A stretch of DNA of 64,000 nucleotides from Ectobius pallidus (taxonomy: Eukaryota > Arthropoda > Insecta > Blattodea > Ectobiidae): assembly GCA_964059195.1 (NCBI GenBank), contig CAXKWD010000003.1, forward strand, positions 19,264,606-19,328,605. The letters run 5' to 3'. Positions 1-10,855 of the stretch are shown in pieces; within the stretch, counting starts at the first letter, position 1, and each line of letters opens with the position of its first letter. Below the pieces are notes generated by a model that saw only the letters and a list, made by a program, of their open reading frames with translations, searched no databases and had not been told where the DNA came from. The translations under genes and the position numbers were made by a program.

Positions 1-339
1 GATTACTTAAGATTTCTTCTCGGGTTATCAGCCGTGTCAAAATTATTAGGCTCGAGCTTTCGGCCATCTTCACTCTGTGGCCTTCCTCAGGAGAGTGTAT
101 ATAGAGGAAGCGTGTAACTTCGCAAATGTGCTATCCAGATGTTTCTGTTAATAAAATGTGTAAATAAACATAGACTATTCATTCATAGGTATATAAAGTT
201 ACTGTTCAAACTTAAATGTTGAACTTAAATTATTTTCAGTTCCCTGCTTAATGAATGTACACGCAGTTAATGTACCATGAAGAAATTAAGTATTTTTATT
301 ACAGGAAGAGATAGATAGAGCATATGATCGCTCAAATTT
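1..339. other. intergenic, no recognised feature
   Basis: I see no open frame, RNA gene or clear repeat here. The stretch ends at the target-site duplication of the first hAT-like MITE. Confidence 0.5.
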
Positions 340-347
340 ATGATAAC

Positions 348-824
348 TAGGGGGCGGATTTCTATGACCTAAAAAATAGGATATACAGTATGCATGCATT
401 TATGACCTAAAGAACATTAAAATATGACCAATAAAATTTAAAATATGACTTCACCACTTACATATTGTGTATATTTTTTTTTAAGTTTCATTACAATACA
501 TTTTATTAAAATATAGTGTTGATTATTTAAAATATCTGTAAATTCTCAAAAAAGCATCATTTTATAATGCAAAATTTACAAAATATGATATGAAACTTCA
601 AAATGTCTTTAATATGCATGCAAATATGCCAAAAATATGACCTAAATATGCATATTCATACTAAATATGCTACAATAGTTGAAAATTTCCTAAATATGTA
701 GTTATATGCACAATAAAAGCCTTTCCTTTTTCACCAGGATGCTTGGAATCGGGTTTAAATTAGTCGGAAGTCTGAAAAAATGCAAAGGGGAAAAATATGA
801 CATGTCATAGAAATCCGCCCCCTA
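348..824. mobile_element. hAT-like MITE, copy 1
   Basis: A 477-bp non-autonomous element. Its ends are inverted (left TAGGGGGCGGATTTCTATGA, right the reverse complement), and it is flanked by a perfect 8-bp direct repeat ATGATAAC at 340-347 and 825-832. An 8-bp target duplication with short inverted ends is the hAT signature; the superfamily call is inferred from that. The interior has no coding capacity and is made of A/T runs with repeated 'aatatgac' and 'aatatgc' words. A second copy at 6346-6813 is closely similar along its whole length, so transposition was in trans. Confidence 0.85.
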
Positions 825-832
825 ATGATAAC

Positions 833-1210
833 AATGGCACATGTAAAGCTCAAACTCCTTCAAGTTAGATATTAATCCGTGGTATTTTTTTTTTTCTGTA
901 TTGAACAAATTAAGGACATGGTGAATCTGAGTCAAAAGACTAACGCCGAAATGTGAGTACAAAATTGGATTGGTGAATGTTTGGATCCATTAGAGAGAAG
1001 GCAGAATATATAATTGTTGTATTATAATAATTGTTATAAGGAAAATAATTAGGCAATTCGAAGTATAACAAATGAAAGGATTAACAGATTTACCACATTG
1101 AAATGATAGGAAATATTTTAAATAGTCCTACAGTTACCCTTTTTACATTATTTACTTAGACAAAGAAAAGTTATTGACTGATATGTACAGCCACTCAAAA
1201 TATCTACCCT
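833..1210. other. intergenic, no recognised feature
   Basis: AT-rich sequence with a T run near 890. No gene or repeat family was recognised. Confidence 0.4.
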
Positions 1211-1218
1211 CCGCCATT

Positions 1219-1243
1219 CATGATGATGATGATGATGATGATG

Positions 1244-1294
<51 letters not shown>
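1219..1294. repeat. (GAT)n-(TAT)n microsatellite
   Basis: About eight GAT units run directly into about sixteen TAT units. An apparent peptide of aspartate and tyrosine runs read from here is a product of the microsatellite, not a gene. Confidence 0.95.
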
Positions 1295-1439
1295 TCATGA
1301 AAAAAGCATTGTGCATAAAGATAGGCATTGATGCCTTCCGTTCTAAATACCGGTTAGTATTGTAAAAAATGTATTTAAAATATTAATTGTCTCTATAATT
1401 TCAAATTTAACTCGACCATGTATTGCGCTGTATAATTAT

Positions 1440-1627
1440 GCTCCTTACGAAATTTATAACGGAAATGTGGATCAAATATGACCGAGACACAAAAATGACC
1501 AAAATATGACTTTATATGCAAAATAAAAACAGTCACATTAGGATAACAATCGTGGAATTCGTGTTTAATTTGTGTTTGGGGCGAGAACGGAGTTCAGGAT
1601 AAAAATATGACAAGTCATAAAAATCCG
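1440..1627. mobile_element. degenerate hAT-like remnant (right half)
   Basis: The end 'atgacaagtcataaaaatcc' and the preceding A/T words with 'aatatgac' resemble the right half of the MITEs at 348 and 6346. No left terminus or target duplication is visible, so this is a weak call. Confidence 0.35.
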
Positions 1628-1669
1628 AATCTTACAACCATACGCTAGCGCTGCTAACTAAAATTCTTA

Positions 1670-2318
1670 AGCCGATGTCCCACGATCCAATTTGTTGGTT
1701 GAAAATTTTGTATCAAGTAGCATTTCTATACAATTATTTCTGACTGTGCACACGAGAGTGCGTTTTGGTCCAATATCCAGCGCCAGCTGTTCTCCCGAAA
1801 CGAAAATCGATGTCTACTACAATCGACATGGCGGTCGATATGTACGCACGACCATCTGTGTAGATGGTCTTGACACAAGTAACATTTTTTACGGAATTTT
1901 TATCATAATTTCCAGAGCACCTCAGCTTTTATGCCGGTTGTAATAATAATTGTTGTTAATATTGTTAAATTCAAAGTCTTAGCATCCGTTAATCTTCTTG
2001 ACTTTAATGTTATAATATTTTATCTTTTTGGTTATGTTCGCTGGTCGAGCGAGCGCTAGCAACGGAGAGAATCAGCTGTACGGAGGAAGAAGCCATGTTT
2101 CTACGTCATGCACGTCACGCGGGGATAGAATGACGCTCATTGGTTGATTTCATACTTTTGGATGGAAAAATAGAAACGTTTCTATTCCGTTGCATGCAAA
2201 ATAATTGTATGGAAAATATAGGATGAAATTGTGTGCAATGACAGTCGGCCATGTCACACGATCCAATCTGACGGTTTGCAGACATTTGGACCAAAAATTG
2301 GATCGTGGGACATCGGCT
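1670..2318. mobile_element. Harbinger-like MITE with 24-bp perfect TIRs
   Basis: A 649-bp element bounded by perfect inverted repeats starting AGCCGATGTCCCACGATCCA and flanked by TTA on both sides (1667-1669, 2319-2321). A 3-bp TTA duplication fits PIF/Harbinger; the assignment is inferred. A diverged inner copy of the terminal motif, 'cacacgatccaatctgacgg', lies near 2256. Short open frames inside show no transposase motif. A remnant of the same family is at 7378-7460. Confidence 0.8.
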
Positions 2319-2469
2319 TTAGCGGATTCTTACCTTCACAAGTGCTGCGGAGCGACTTCTTAATGGCTCCGTACTGTTAATGTATTTTTCTTTAAGAAAG
2401 GAATGAGTTTGCAACACAAGTTGCTATAATAATGGTGGGCATGTTAATTAATTTAAAAGTAAAAATATA

Positions 2470-3238
2470 CAGTCGGTCAAATAAAAAACGTCGGGACTCG
2501 TATGCAGTTAAAATTAAAGTTTTAGCGCATTAGTTCACAAGTTTCCTATAAAAAACATAAAATACAGGTCATTTTCGGAACATATGAGGCCATGCGACAG
2601 GAGGGAAAAAATGAACAACGAGGGAAAAAATGAACAACGCGGAAAGCTCAACACACGATATTCAACTTAATGTATTGTCATAATTTATTTTGCTTTGTGT
2701 CATCGCGACATACAAATGTTAAAGTGAGAGAAAGTGTAGTTAGGGCTGTAATTGACCTGCATTTTCGGCCTCTGAAGCAGCTCCATATTTACGAAAGTGC
2801 AGCTCAGTGCAGTGGTGGGAACTTGACTATAATGCGACCGGAAGTTTTCATAGGAAGCGTGGATCTGCGGAAGGCCGCGTTTTTCGATGCTAGACTGGTT
2901 GCAGAAGTTGAGCGTAAGTAATTGATTTTGCACTAGAAGTACCGGTATTATAAAATAAAATCTTTAAAAAATGCTCCTTGAATAAACATATTCCTCGCGA
3001 ATCTATTAATTATTAATATTATAAAAATTTGCAACCAAGAATATGGCGAATTTGAGGCATATAGCCACAGCCTTCTATACATGTTTGTTTTGGAACAAAA
3101 CTGACTAAATAATCAAGAAAATGCATGGATAGACAAGAGGCGTGTGTGAACCTAACCTTATGTCTTCCTGTACATGCGCATATGCTCGTTCGTGATACTT
3201 AATCAAATACCGCCCGACGTTTTTTATTTGACCGACTG
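2470..3238. mobile_element. Tc1/mariner-like MITE, 26-bp perfect TIRs
   Basis: A 769-bp element whose ends begin CAGTCGGTCAAATAAAAAAC in perfect inverted orientation, with TA on both outer sides (2468-2469, 3239-3240). TA duplication plus a CAGT start is typical of Tc1/mariner. The only open frames, about 80 residues on both strands near 2670-2930, show no D,D(34)D-type motif, so the element is non-autonomous. Confidence 0.85.
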
Positions 3239-3288
3239 TACATCTAAATCCCCCTTGACAAAACAAAATAGGACGAATGTTAATTAAT

Positions 3289-3945
3289 AGGGCCTGGATT
3301 TTTAGGTTTTCATAAACACACTATTAATTTTTTTTAACCATATTAAAAAGTTTTATTTTAGTGTTTTACTATTTTCAGACATTTTCTTTAAATTTTCACT
3401 TTAGTACGTAAATAAAGATGTTAAAACAAATATATTAATTGATTAATTTTTTCTTTACTTACAACTTCCATGACTCTAAACCACACAACTATACGGATAT
3501 TCTTTGCTTAATTTTTCACAGTTTATAGAAAATAATTCCAGAATTACTCCCGCAATTTTCAATTCCACCATATAAACTTAACAAGAACTTTTTAAATTAA
3601 TCAATCAACTTCTAGAATACAAACACTGTGAATAAACTGCGAGTGTAAGCTTCTTAAAAAGTCTTTAATTTGCTTTTAAAGAAACCGGGTATTTTGGTTC
3701 ACTAACGATTTCCTTTACCGGGACAATGGGGTTACAGATGGACAGAATTACAAAATGCAATGTTATATTTTCTCTTACAAATGTACTGGTAAAAATGAGT
3801 AAGATGCAAACTATAGAAAGATATCATTTAAAAAATAACGTTTAGTTTCCTAAATATGACCATTTTATCTTATTTTAATTTAAAACAACTTTAGCCATTT
3901 TTAGTTTTTATTGTCTTATTGATCCATTTTTAGGTTTTATAAGAT
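3289..3945. mobile_element. hAT-like element, degenerate copy (uninserted version of 57.5-kb copy)
   Basis: It starts 'tagggcctggatttttaggt', like other hAT-type termini in the window. From about 3390 to 3830 it aligns with 58405-59200, for example 'aacactgtgaataaactgc' and 'aaagaaaccggg'. It lacks the two insertions that the 57.5-kb copy carries, so it serves as an empty-site control. The right terminus is not recognisable; SINE-A follows. Confidence 0.6.
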
Positions 3946-3952
3946 TGGACAA

Positions 3953-4296
3953 TCGAGCGAGATGGCCGAGATGGTAACGTCTTGGACTCGCATTCGGGAG
4001 GTCCCAGGTACAAATGGCTGGCCAATTTCACATAGTTTTTTTCATGGCTTCTCCAGTCGCAAATGCAAATGCCGAATTGGATATTTACATACCACGAATC
4101 ATCCTCACTATTTCTTCCTGTATCATCCATTTAAAATTAATATCAGTTGAAATTTACTATATTAAATACAACGACAATGGAAACAACTGACAAGCAATAG
4201 TTCCATTGCCTACCCTACTGTATAGACACAGATCCCAAACTCCTGATATGGCCTCGTAGCTAAAAGGAGTATAAACACAGATGAAATAAAAATAAA
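3953..4296 (+). mobile_element. SINE-A (tRNA-headed), near full length
   Basis: The head 'gagatggccgagatggtaac' carries an A-box-like word, and 'cccaggtacaaatggc' is a decayed B box (ggttcaaatcc in better copies). Then come the family body (aatttcacatag...ttttttcatggc, atgcaaatgccgaattgg, aatatcagttgaaatttac) and the family 3' end (gatatggcctcgtagc, taaaaggagtataaacacag) with an A/T-rich tail. Family members occur at 7575, 8040, 31300, 36865, 42946, 52618 and 54311. Confidence 0.85.
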
Positions 4297-4334
4297 AAAG
4301 TTTGTGTTTGCCATGATAATGAAACGGATAATTA

Positions 4335-4586
4335 TAAGTTCAAAATTATGGATTCATTTCCACCTTCAAGCACTAGTATTTTATATCGATATTGGAATAA
4401 TAGGGTGCTGACGGAGAATTTCTAGATACCTTATAATACCTGTGTTTTTATTTTTTTTATGCAGTGTCTTATATTATACTTTTGATATATACACAAGAGA
4501 ATTCTCTTTTTGGTTATAACTTATAACTTATAACCAAAGTTATATAACTTATAACCAACAAAAAATTATCTTGTGTATATATCAAA

Positions 4587-4660
<74 letters not shown>

Positions 4661-5374
4661 TTTGTCCTGACTGACAGGAATCAACGTAGAGCCTAAACTA
4701 TAACAGGTAGAGACTTGGAATTTTGACAGTACCTTCGTTTCATATTGTAGGTGCTCACTAAGAAAGGATTTTGAAAAATTCTGATTTTAAATGCCAAAAA
4801 TCAAGTGTTTTTGAGAATACTTAATCCCTTTTTACACAGAATTATCGAATCCGAATCACATTTGGCATTAAAACATATTGTTGCCAGTGAGTTTCAGATG
4901 GGTTTGGAATTAAATTAAATGGAAGTTTGACAATTACAGTTGGCTTTGTGTATTTTTGTCATACCTTGGAAATTAAACTTTCGCGATCGCTTGAATGTTG
5001 TTAGCCCTAAATATGGTCAAACGTTGTTTTATTTGGACGAATCTCACTATACAGAGGTTTTCTGGGCCAAGAAACTCGAATCTGAGGTCGCTTTTAACAG
5101 GCGATACTATCTAATCGTGGTATGTAGTCCACGTGATTTAGGTGTTAATAAATATAATGATTTAACTATTATGCTCCTAATTTTTAATTTTTGAAATAAT
5201 TATCGCGGGCGAAGCCGCGGGCACATGCTAGTATAATATAAGACACTGTATTAAAAAAATAAAAAACAGGTATTATAAGGTATCTAGAAATTCTCCGTCA
5301 GCACCCTATTATTCCAATATCGATATAAATACTAGTGCTTGAAGGAGGAAAAGAATCCATAATTTTGAACTTAC
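4335..5374. mobile_element. foldback element with about 140-bp arms
   Basis: Arms at 4335-4478 and 5233-5374 are near-perfect reverse complements (for example 'gatattggaataatagggtg' against 'caccctattattccaatatc'). The loop holds a smaller palindrome (4482-4519 against 4549-4586, 'gatatatacacaag') and then a Helitron. Superfamily unknown: no target duplication was found outside the arms. Confidence 0.7.
4587..5231 (+). mobile_element. non-autonomous Helitron (body type 1)
   Basis: The 3' end has a GC hairpin (cgcgggcgaagccgcggg) followed by 'cacatg' and CTAG, with host T next, as expected for Helitron insertion between A and T. The 5' end lies within a (TC)n(TA)n tract, so the exact start is uncertain. 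The body 'aaagctttgtcctgactgac' to the hairpin aligns with 33652-34262. It carries no Rep/helicase reading frame. The microsatellite at the 5' end (4587-4655) is probably expanded from TCTCTATATATATA. Confidence 0.8.
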
Positions 5375-6337
5375 TATTAGCACTAGATGAACAAAATTAA
5401 ATTTATCAATGAACGGATAATTATGTTAAAATATCATATCTAGCTACCAAGGAATAAAATTTTTTAAAACAAAAACCGGGCCTTATTAATTAAACATTCT
5501 AGCAAAATGAATTATTAAAACTCGAAAGTATGCAAGTCAGTCAAACAAATGTAAAAAAAAAAAAAAATAATAATAAAAAAAAAATAAAATAAATAATAAT
5601 AAATAAACTTTGGAATAATAATCTCACTCCTCCGTGTTCACCCCGCTTTGAAAAATGCAAAATTATAACAGAAATAATGTATAAAATGATTGGGTACGGA
5701 CGTTTATGAACTTTGCCCTCGTATCTAACAAATGAATACGTACTCTCCGTAATTAAAGATGAAACCTGGCCGGCTGATTCTCTACATTTAGAACTTTCAG
5801 ATTGTAATTAAATGAGATAACATGTGGAACACAGTATATTTCTGTATTAACGATGTTTATTTTTAATCAATGTTATAATAATTCCGGGTTTCCAACTGTA
5901 TTGTTACATATTTAATTATCAAATATTAATAGGCGGCTATGTTCTAACAACGCTGTACATCATTTGTTTCTCTGATGTGCTCCTGTCCTAATACTTGTAA
6001 TCCAATTATATGATACGGACAGCATTGTATAACATGAAATGGAATATGGGTTTGTTCTAATTAACAGCTCTATGTGTCACACATTATTTATAATTGATTT
6101 TATCTCATTTCCGGACAAAATATAACATTGTACGTATGTTTTTCTTGTGTTAAGGTATATGTACACCCAAGAAATAAATAAATAAAAAAAAAATGAAAAA
6201 TAAAAAATGAAAAATTACATTTTTTGAAAATTGCGTATTGCTTATTTCATGTGTTTTCTATGCATTTCGATACAAGGTTTTCTTTCTTTTCTATTTCCCG
6301 TAAATAGTAAATCGCTTGGTGTTCAGTTATTTCTAAC
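5375..6337. other. intergenic, no recognised feature
   Basis: AT-rich sequence with simple A/T tracts at 5550-5610 and 6170-6220. No gene, RNA or repeat termini recognised. Confidence 0.5.
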
Positions 6338-6345
6338 ATCATAAT

Positions 6346-6813
6346 TAGGGGACGGATTCCTATGACCTAAAAAACAGGATATATGCATGCATTTCTGACC
6401 TAAAAAACATTAAAATATGACCAATAAAATTTAAAATATGACTTTACCACTTACACATTGTGTACATTTTTTTAAAAGTTTCATTACAATACATTTTATT
6501 AAAATATAGTGTTAATTATTTAAAATATCTGTAAGTTCTCAAAAAGTATCATTATAATGCAAAATTTACAAAATATGATATGAAACTTCAAAATGTCTTT
6601 AATATGCACACAAATATGCCAAAAATATGACCTAAATATGCATATTCATATTAAATATGCTACAATAGTTGAAAATTTCCTAAATATGCAGTTATATGCA
6701 CAATAAAAGCCGTTCCATTTTCACCAGGATGCTTGGAATCGGGTTTAAATTAGTCGAAAACCTGAAATAATGCAAAGGGGAAAAATATGACATGTCATAG
6801 AAATCCGCCCGTA
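6346..6813. mobile_element. hAT-like MITE, copy 2
   Basis: Closely similar to 348-824, 468 bp, flanked by a perfect 8-bp repeat ATCATAAT (6338-6345, 6814-6821). The right end reads CCGCCCGTA rather than CCGCCCCCTA, so the terminus has decayed by a few bases. Confidence 0.85.
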
Positions 6814-6821
6814 ATCATAAT

Positions 6822-7377
6822 TCTTCTATAAATTGACATATCAAAGTGATTTTGGTGACATTTTGAAGCTTGAAATGATCTCTAGTGCTTGATGTGGAGA
6901 AATTTCTGGTATATGAATTGTCTACTGTGTTCTAGATTTTTTTTATAACGATGTGAACAAAACATATATTTTCATTTTATATAAATCTATGTAACAACTT
7001 AAAAAGTTAAGTATCCAATACAAAGTAAATGTCGGGCACTGGAGAATTATTCTACCTACAAAGTAGTGAAAATTTGGTGATTTTATCTTTCATAGTTTTG
7101 AAGTAATTATGTTTCAAGTTTATAGTCAAAATTTGCAAGAAAACAATTTTTATGAACAAATTACACAAATTAGAAAACTTTTTCTTGTGAAACGTCTTAA
7201 TATACAGCTGTATAATACATATAAAAACTTAGAGTACTAATGTTTAAAAATAAAATTTCATATCTAAATGTGTACATATGCCTTAAGAAGTCTTTGATAT
7301 AGATATGATATAGATATAGATATGTCAATTCTAATAGAATCCATTCCGGCCCAAGAATATCTTAAATAAAAATGTAA
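6822..7377. other. intergenic, no recognised feature
   Basis: No coding or RNA signal. A short 'gatata' repeat lies at about 7295-7324. Confidence 0.45.
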
Positions 7378-7460
7378 AGCCGAATTCCCACGATCCAATT
7401 ATTTTATCCAAATTTTTAAAAGCTATCAAGTTGGGTCGTGTGACATTGACGATTGCCATT
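7378..7460. mobile_element. Harbinger-like MITE remnant
   Basis: 'aaagccgaattcccacgatc' followed after about 40 bp by 'ttgggtcgtgtgacattg' recalls the terminal and subterminal motifs of the element at 1670-2318. It is a deleted remnant. Confidence 0.45.
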
Positions 7461-7574
7461 GCAGGGAATATCATCCCCCCCCCCCAATGCATTCTTTTTT
7501 AATATAACGGAACAGGAAGGTTTAGCGAAGGCCTACGTTTGTTAAAGATTTTAACTTTAAAAAAAAATCAGTTT

Positions 7575-7860
7575 TGTCTGTACTCCTTTTAGCTGCGAGG
7601 CCATATCAAGAGTTCGGGATCTGTGTCTGTACAGTAGGGTAGGCCATGGAACTATTGCTTGTCAATTGTTTCTATTGTTAGTATATTTTACGGAGCAAAT
7701 TTCAACTGATTAATTTAAATGGATATGATACAGGATGAAATGGTGAGGATGATTCATGGTGTGTAAGTATCCAATTCGGCATTTGCCTTTACGACTGGGG
7801 AAACCATGTCAAATTGGCCGGCCACGGGAGTTGAACCTGGAACCACCCGAATGCCCATTT
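7575..7860 (-). mobile_element. SINE-A, minus strand
   Basis: Reads on the minus strand from a decayed B box ('ttgaacctggaaccacccg' on plus) through the family body to 'aaaaggagta' at the left. The tRNA-like A-box part is missing. Next copy lies 180 bp away in the opposite orientation. Confidence 0.85.
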
Positions 7861-8039
7861 TTTAAACATCTTTAAAAGCAAAAAGTGTTATATTTTCTTG
7901 TTAAAAAACATAATTATAATAAAAATGGCCTTTCGAAGAAGTGAATTATTTTAGGTGATTCTGGCATTGAAAAGTTTCATTTCTATTAGAACTCCTATAC
8001 TGTTATTATTATTATTCTATTATTTTGTTTTTATTATTG

Positions 8040-8312
8040 GTGGCCGGCCAATTTGACATGTGTTTTTTCATGGCTTTTCCCAATCGTAAAGGCAAATACA
8101 TACTTGGATACTTACTTTCACTGATCCTTACTGTATTATCCTGTATCATATTCTTCGAAATTAATATAATAAGTCTATCAGTTGAAACTGACGCCATAAA
8201 ACACACCAACAATAGAAGAAAGTTGAGCATCAGTAATTGCATGGCCAACTGGTATAAACACAGATATCGCCACGGTGCTCAAAGGGGTATAAATAAATCT
8301 GAATTAAAAGAA
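8040..8312 (+). mobile_element. SINE-A, 5'-truncated
   Basis: Starts in 'ggccggccaatttgacatg', after the B box, and runs to 'aaaggggtataaataaatc'. It is more diverged than its neighbours. Overlapping short frames on both strands are by-products. Confidence 0.75.
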
Positions 8313-8531
8313 GGAATAAATTTTCCATACAGTTTCCAGTGATTGTGCAACTAACATAGATCTACAAAGATTTTTAAGCTGACCACATACTACATGAAAT
8401 AAGGCAATGAGGATGTCTTAAACCTGTCGTATGTTTTCTACGCTGTTGACAGAGGTTATTACCACCCGGAAGTGCTATCTGGTAGTGCGCTGTTCCATTC
8501 TTTGGAACTTTTAAACCTAATTATTCATCAC

Positions 8532-8684
8532 CAGGGCCTGGATTTTGATGAACTGCTATCCTGTGAATGCCGCTAGGCATGCGCTGTGGCTCAAATCGGC
8601 AACTTAGATATTTTAGTCGGTCCGCTTTTTTCCCCCCTACCTGTTCCAGTTAGAAGATGACATGTCATCAAAATCCGAGCCCTG
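8532..8684. mobile_element. short hAT-like MITE (153 bp)
   Basis: Ends CAGGGCCTGGATTTTGATG / reverse complement, flanked by a perfect 8-bp duplication TTCATCAC (8524-8531, 8685-8692). The interior 'gctatcctgtgaatgccgct' to 'gtccgctttttt' recurs inverted at 56815-56905. Confidence 0.85.
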
Positions 8685-8692
8685 TTCATCAC

Positions 8693-9117
8693 AAAACGCG
8701 AAAAAGGTTTTATATTTATTTTCAACGTCTTCTACTGCCCTCTTGAATATATACAGTTATACAACCTCCACCATGGGTAAAGTAGTTTATTACAGCTTAA
8801 ATGTATAGTTTCTGTAATAAATTTATATGGCACGTTTCAACATCCCGATTTGTTATTGTAGTATCAAATAGGCTACTCTATGAAGTGTTAAAAAACATGC
8901 TGGTTGTACTGTTGAACTCGATCAATAATATAATTTTTGTTCGACCATACTATAATAACTTACGCTTATTACGTGTGACGTAGTGATATCATGATACTCA
9001 TTTCGAAACTGATCTTCATTATGACATCAGTGTGGTATCTATTATTTTCGAATAAGGAACGGGTCTTGAAATTTTGAGACTACCAGTTGAAAAACTACGT
9101 AATAAATAATAATGTAA
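8693..9117. other. intergenic, no recognised feature
   Basis: No gene, RNA or repeat terminus was recognised in this stretch. Confidence 0.4.
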
Positions 9118-9425
9118 AAGGAGAAAAATTCCTCTGAGACTGAGACTTGAACCCAGGATCTTTGGCTATCCGTGCCAATGCTCTTACCAACTGAGCTACG
9201 CCAGAGTTCACTTCACAGCACCAGATGGAACCTCTCTCCTAAGTCTGATTTCCCTTAATGGTCTACCTCACTGACAGACAAGTTATGTCATATACAGTAC
9301 TGTGAGGCACACTAATTAGTGATTTTGTGACCGGACTTCCACTGTTATTGTACAGTAACATTTAAGATGGATATATAAGCTTTCATGAACCACAGATTAT
9401 TGTCTCTGTTGGACATTACATGAGA
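9118..9425 (-). repeat. tRNA-like unit 1 (head-to-tail pair)
   Basis: On the minus strand 9132-9206 folds as a tRNA-like cloverleaf: acceptor CTCTGGC, D arm (AGCTC...GAGC), anticodon stem TTGGC/GCCAA around ACGGATA, T arm CTGGGTTCAAGTCTCAG. The anticodon loop has C where U33 is nearly invariant, and the D loop has an extra base, so I treat it as a tRNA-derived pseudogene. The flanks (cttcacagc, cactgacagacaagttatg, gaaccacagattattgtctc) are conserved between units, so the repeated unit is wider than the tRNA part. Confidence 0.7.
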
Positions 9426-9720
9426 ATATTATAGGAGAAAGATTCCTCCGACACTGGGACTTGAACGCAGGACCTTTGACTATTCGCGCCAATGCACTAC
9501 CAACTGAGCTACGCCAGAATTCACTTCACAGCGCCAGATAGAACCTTTCTCCTAAGTCTGATTTCCCTTATGGTCTACCTCACTGACAGACAAGTTATAT
9601 CATACGCAGTACTGTGAGGAACACTACTTAGTGTTTTTTGTGACCAGGCTTCCACTGTTATTGTACAGTAACATTCAAGATGGATATATATACATATGCA
9701 TTCATGAACCACAGATTATT
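9426..9720 (-). repeat. tRNA-like unit 2
   Basis: Direct repeat of the previous unit with a period near 313 bp. The tRNA-like part ends at about 9518 on the plus strand. The loop and B box have changed (ttgaacgcag), a sign of decay. Confidence 0.7.
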
Positions 9721-9753
9721 GTCTCTCTTGGACATTACATGATAATATTGAAT

Positions 9754-9838
9754 TGAACTCTGGCGTAGCTCAGTTGGTATGATTATTGGTACGGATAACC
9801 AAAGGTCCTAAGTTCAAGTCCCAGTGTCAGTGTCTTAT
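9754..9838 (+). repeat. tRNA-like unit 3, inverted
   Basis: 'ctctggcgtagctcagttgg' to 'aagttcaagtcccagtgtca' on the plus strand, opposite to the two preceding units. The D arm is disrupted ('gtatgattattggtacgg'). Confidence 0.7.
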
Positions 9839-9849
9839 TTACTAAATAA

Positions 9850-10520
9850 TATGCCCTGATGATGGTAGAATGGAACCGAAAGGCCGAAGCTAAATAAATA
9901 TAAAAAGGTTTAGACTAACGTTTTATTTATTATTTTATTTTACTCTCTGATATAACCTACTGTGTAAATCTGCTATGTATGTGTGCTCAGAGAGTCGCAT
10001 ATGGAATGTTGGATACAGCATCATGTTGAAATTTCAAGACAACTGAAAGTAAAAGCTTTCTAGACAAATCTCAGACAAAAATATTCAATATATACTTGTA
10101 ATAGGAATACCTAACAGTACTTGACTATTGGCAGACATTTCGCCTTGTTGTATACCAAAATAGTTTCAGACGAAGTGTTTTGCTGGAACAGTCTGATGTT
10201 ATAAAGTTATTAAAAATTAGTGTGTATGTGTGTGTGATGGAAACTGTATATATTTCTGTTCTCTGAGATACAGCTTATGAACGAGAGACATATTTTTATT
10301 ATAACTAATTAGTTATTAATATTATTGCATAATATTTCTAACCTGAAACAAGCAAAGTGATATACTCATTATAATCCCACTGTCTTTACGTTTTGTCATG
10401 ATATTTTTGTCCGTGATGTATTTCAATAAATTAGTATCTCCATTAAATTATTTGAAATTATATTATATCTTAACTCTTTAACAGTTGATATATCTCCTTG
10501 TCCAATATCCTGCATAAAAG
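9850..10520. other. intergenic, no recognised feature
   Basis: No coding or RNA signal, and no repeat ends recognised. Confidence 0.45.
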
Positions 10521-10525
10521 GTAAT

Positions 10526-10855
10526 GTACGAGACGCGTCCAAAAAAGAACTTTCCCACAGGCCATTAACGGAAACAAAACACAATTTAATGGAAACATTT
10601 ATTGTAACAGATACAGCAAGTGACCAGCTATTTTTTAATATATTCCCCACAGGAATTGAGACATTTGTCATACTGTGGGGCCAACTTTTGAACACTTGTA
10701 TCGTAGAAGTCTGCCGCCTGGTGTTTGAACCATTGTGTGATACCTTCTCCGTTTCTCTGTCAATTTCTATCATTCTCTGTCATTCACTGTAATTTCTTGA
10801 GGGGTAGGAAAAGATGAAAATCTCTTGGTGCACAGTCCGAGCTGTAGGGTGGAGA
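10526..10855 (-). pseudogene. mariner 3' fragment (transposase C-terminus plus 3' end)
   Basis: The minus strand carries the decayed last part of a mariner transposase and its 3' untranslated end; the plus strand shows 'aaagaactttcccacaggcc' and 'gtaacagatacagcaagtg'. The outer end is degenerate (expected TTACGAGGGC). It faces a second fragment head to head at about 10855. Frames are broken; this is a molecular fossil. Confidence 0.75.

Noticed and set aside
1174..1365. Open frame with runs of Asp and Tyr
   Set aside because: Entirely explained by the (GAT)n-(TAT)n microsatellite.
4940..5194. 84-residue frame as a gene (and its relative at 34022)
   Set aside because: It lies inside the non-autonomous Helitron body; the relative at 34022 is in the same body and shows no known domain.
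9118..9838. Functional tRNA genes
   Set aside because: Position 33 is C rather than U, the anticodon loops differ between copies, and D-loop or T-arm damage is present in most units. Treated as tRNA-derived repeats.
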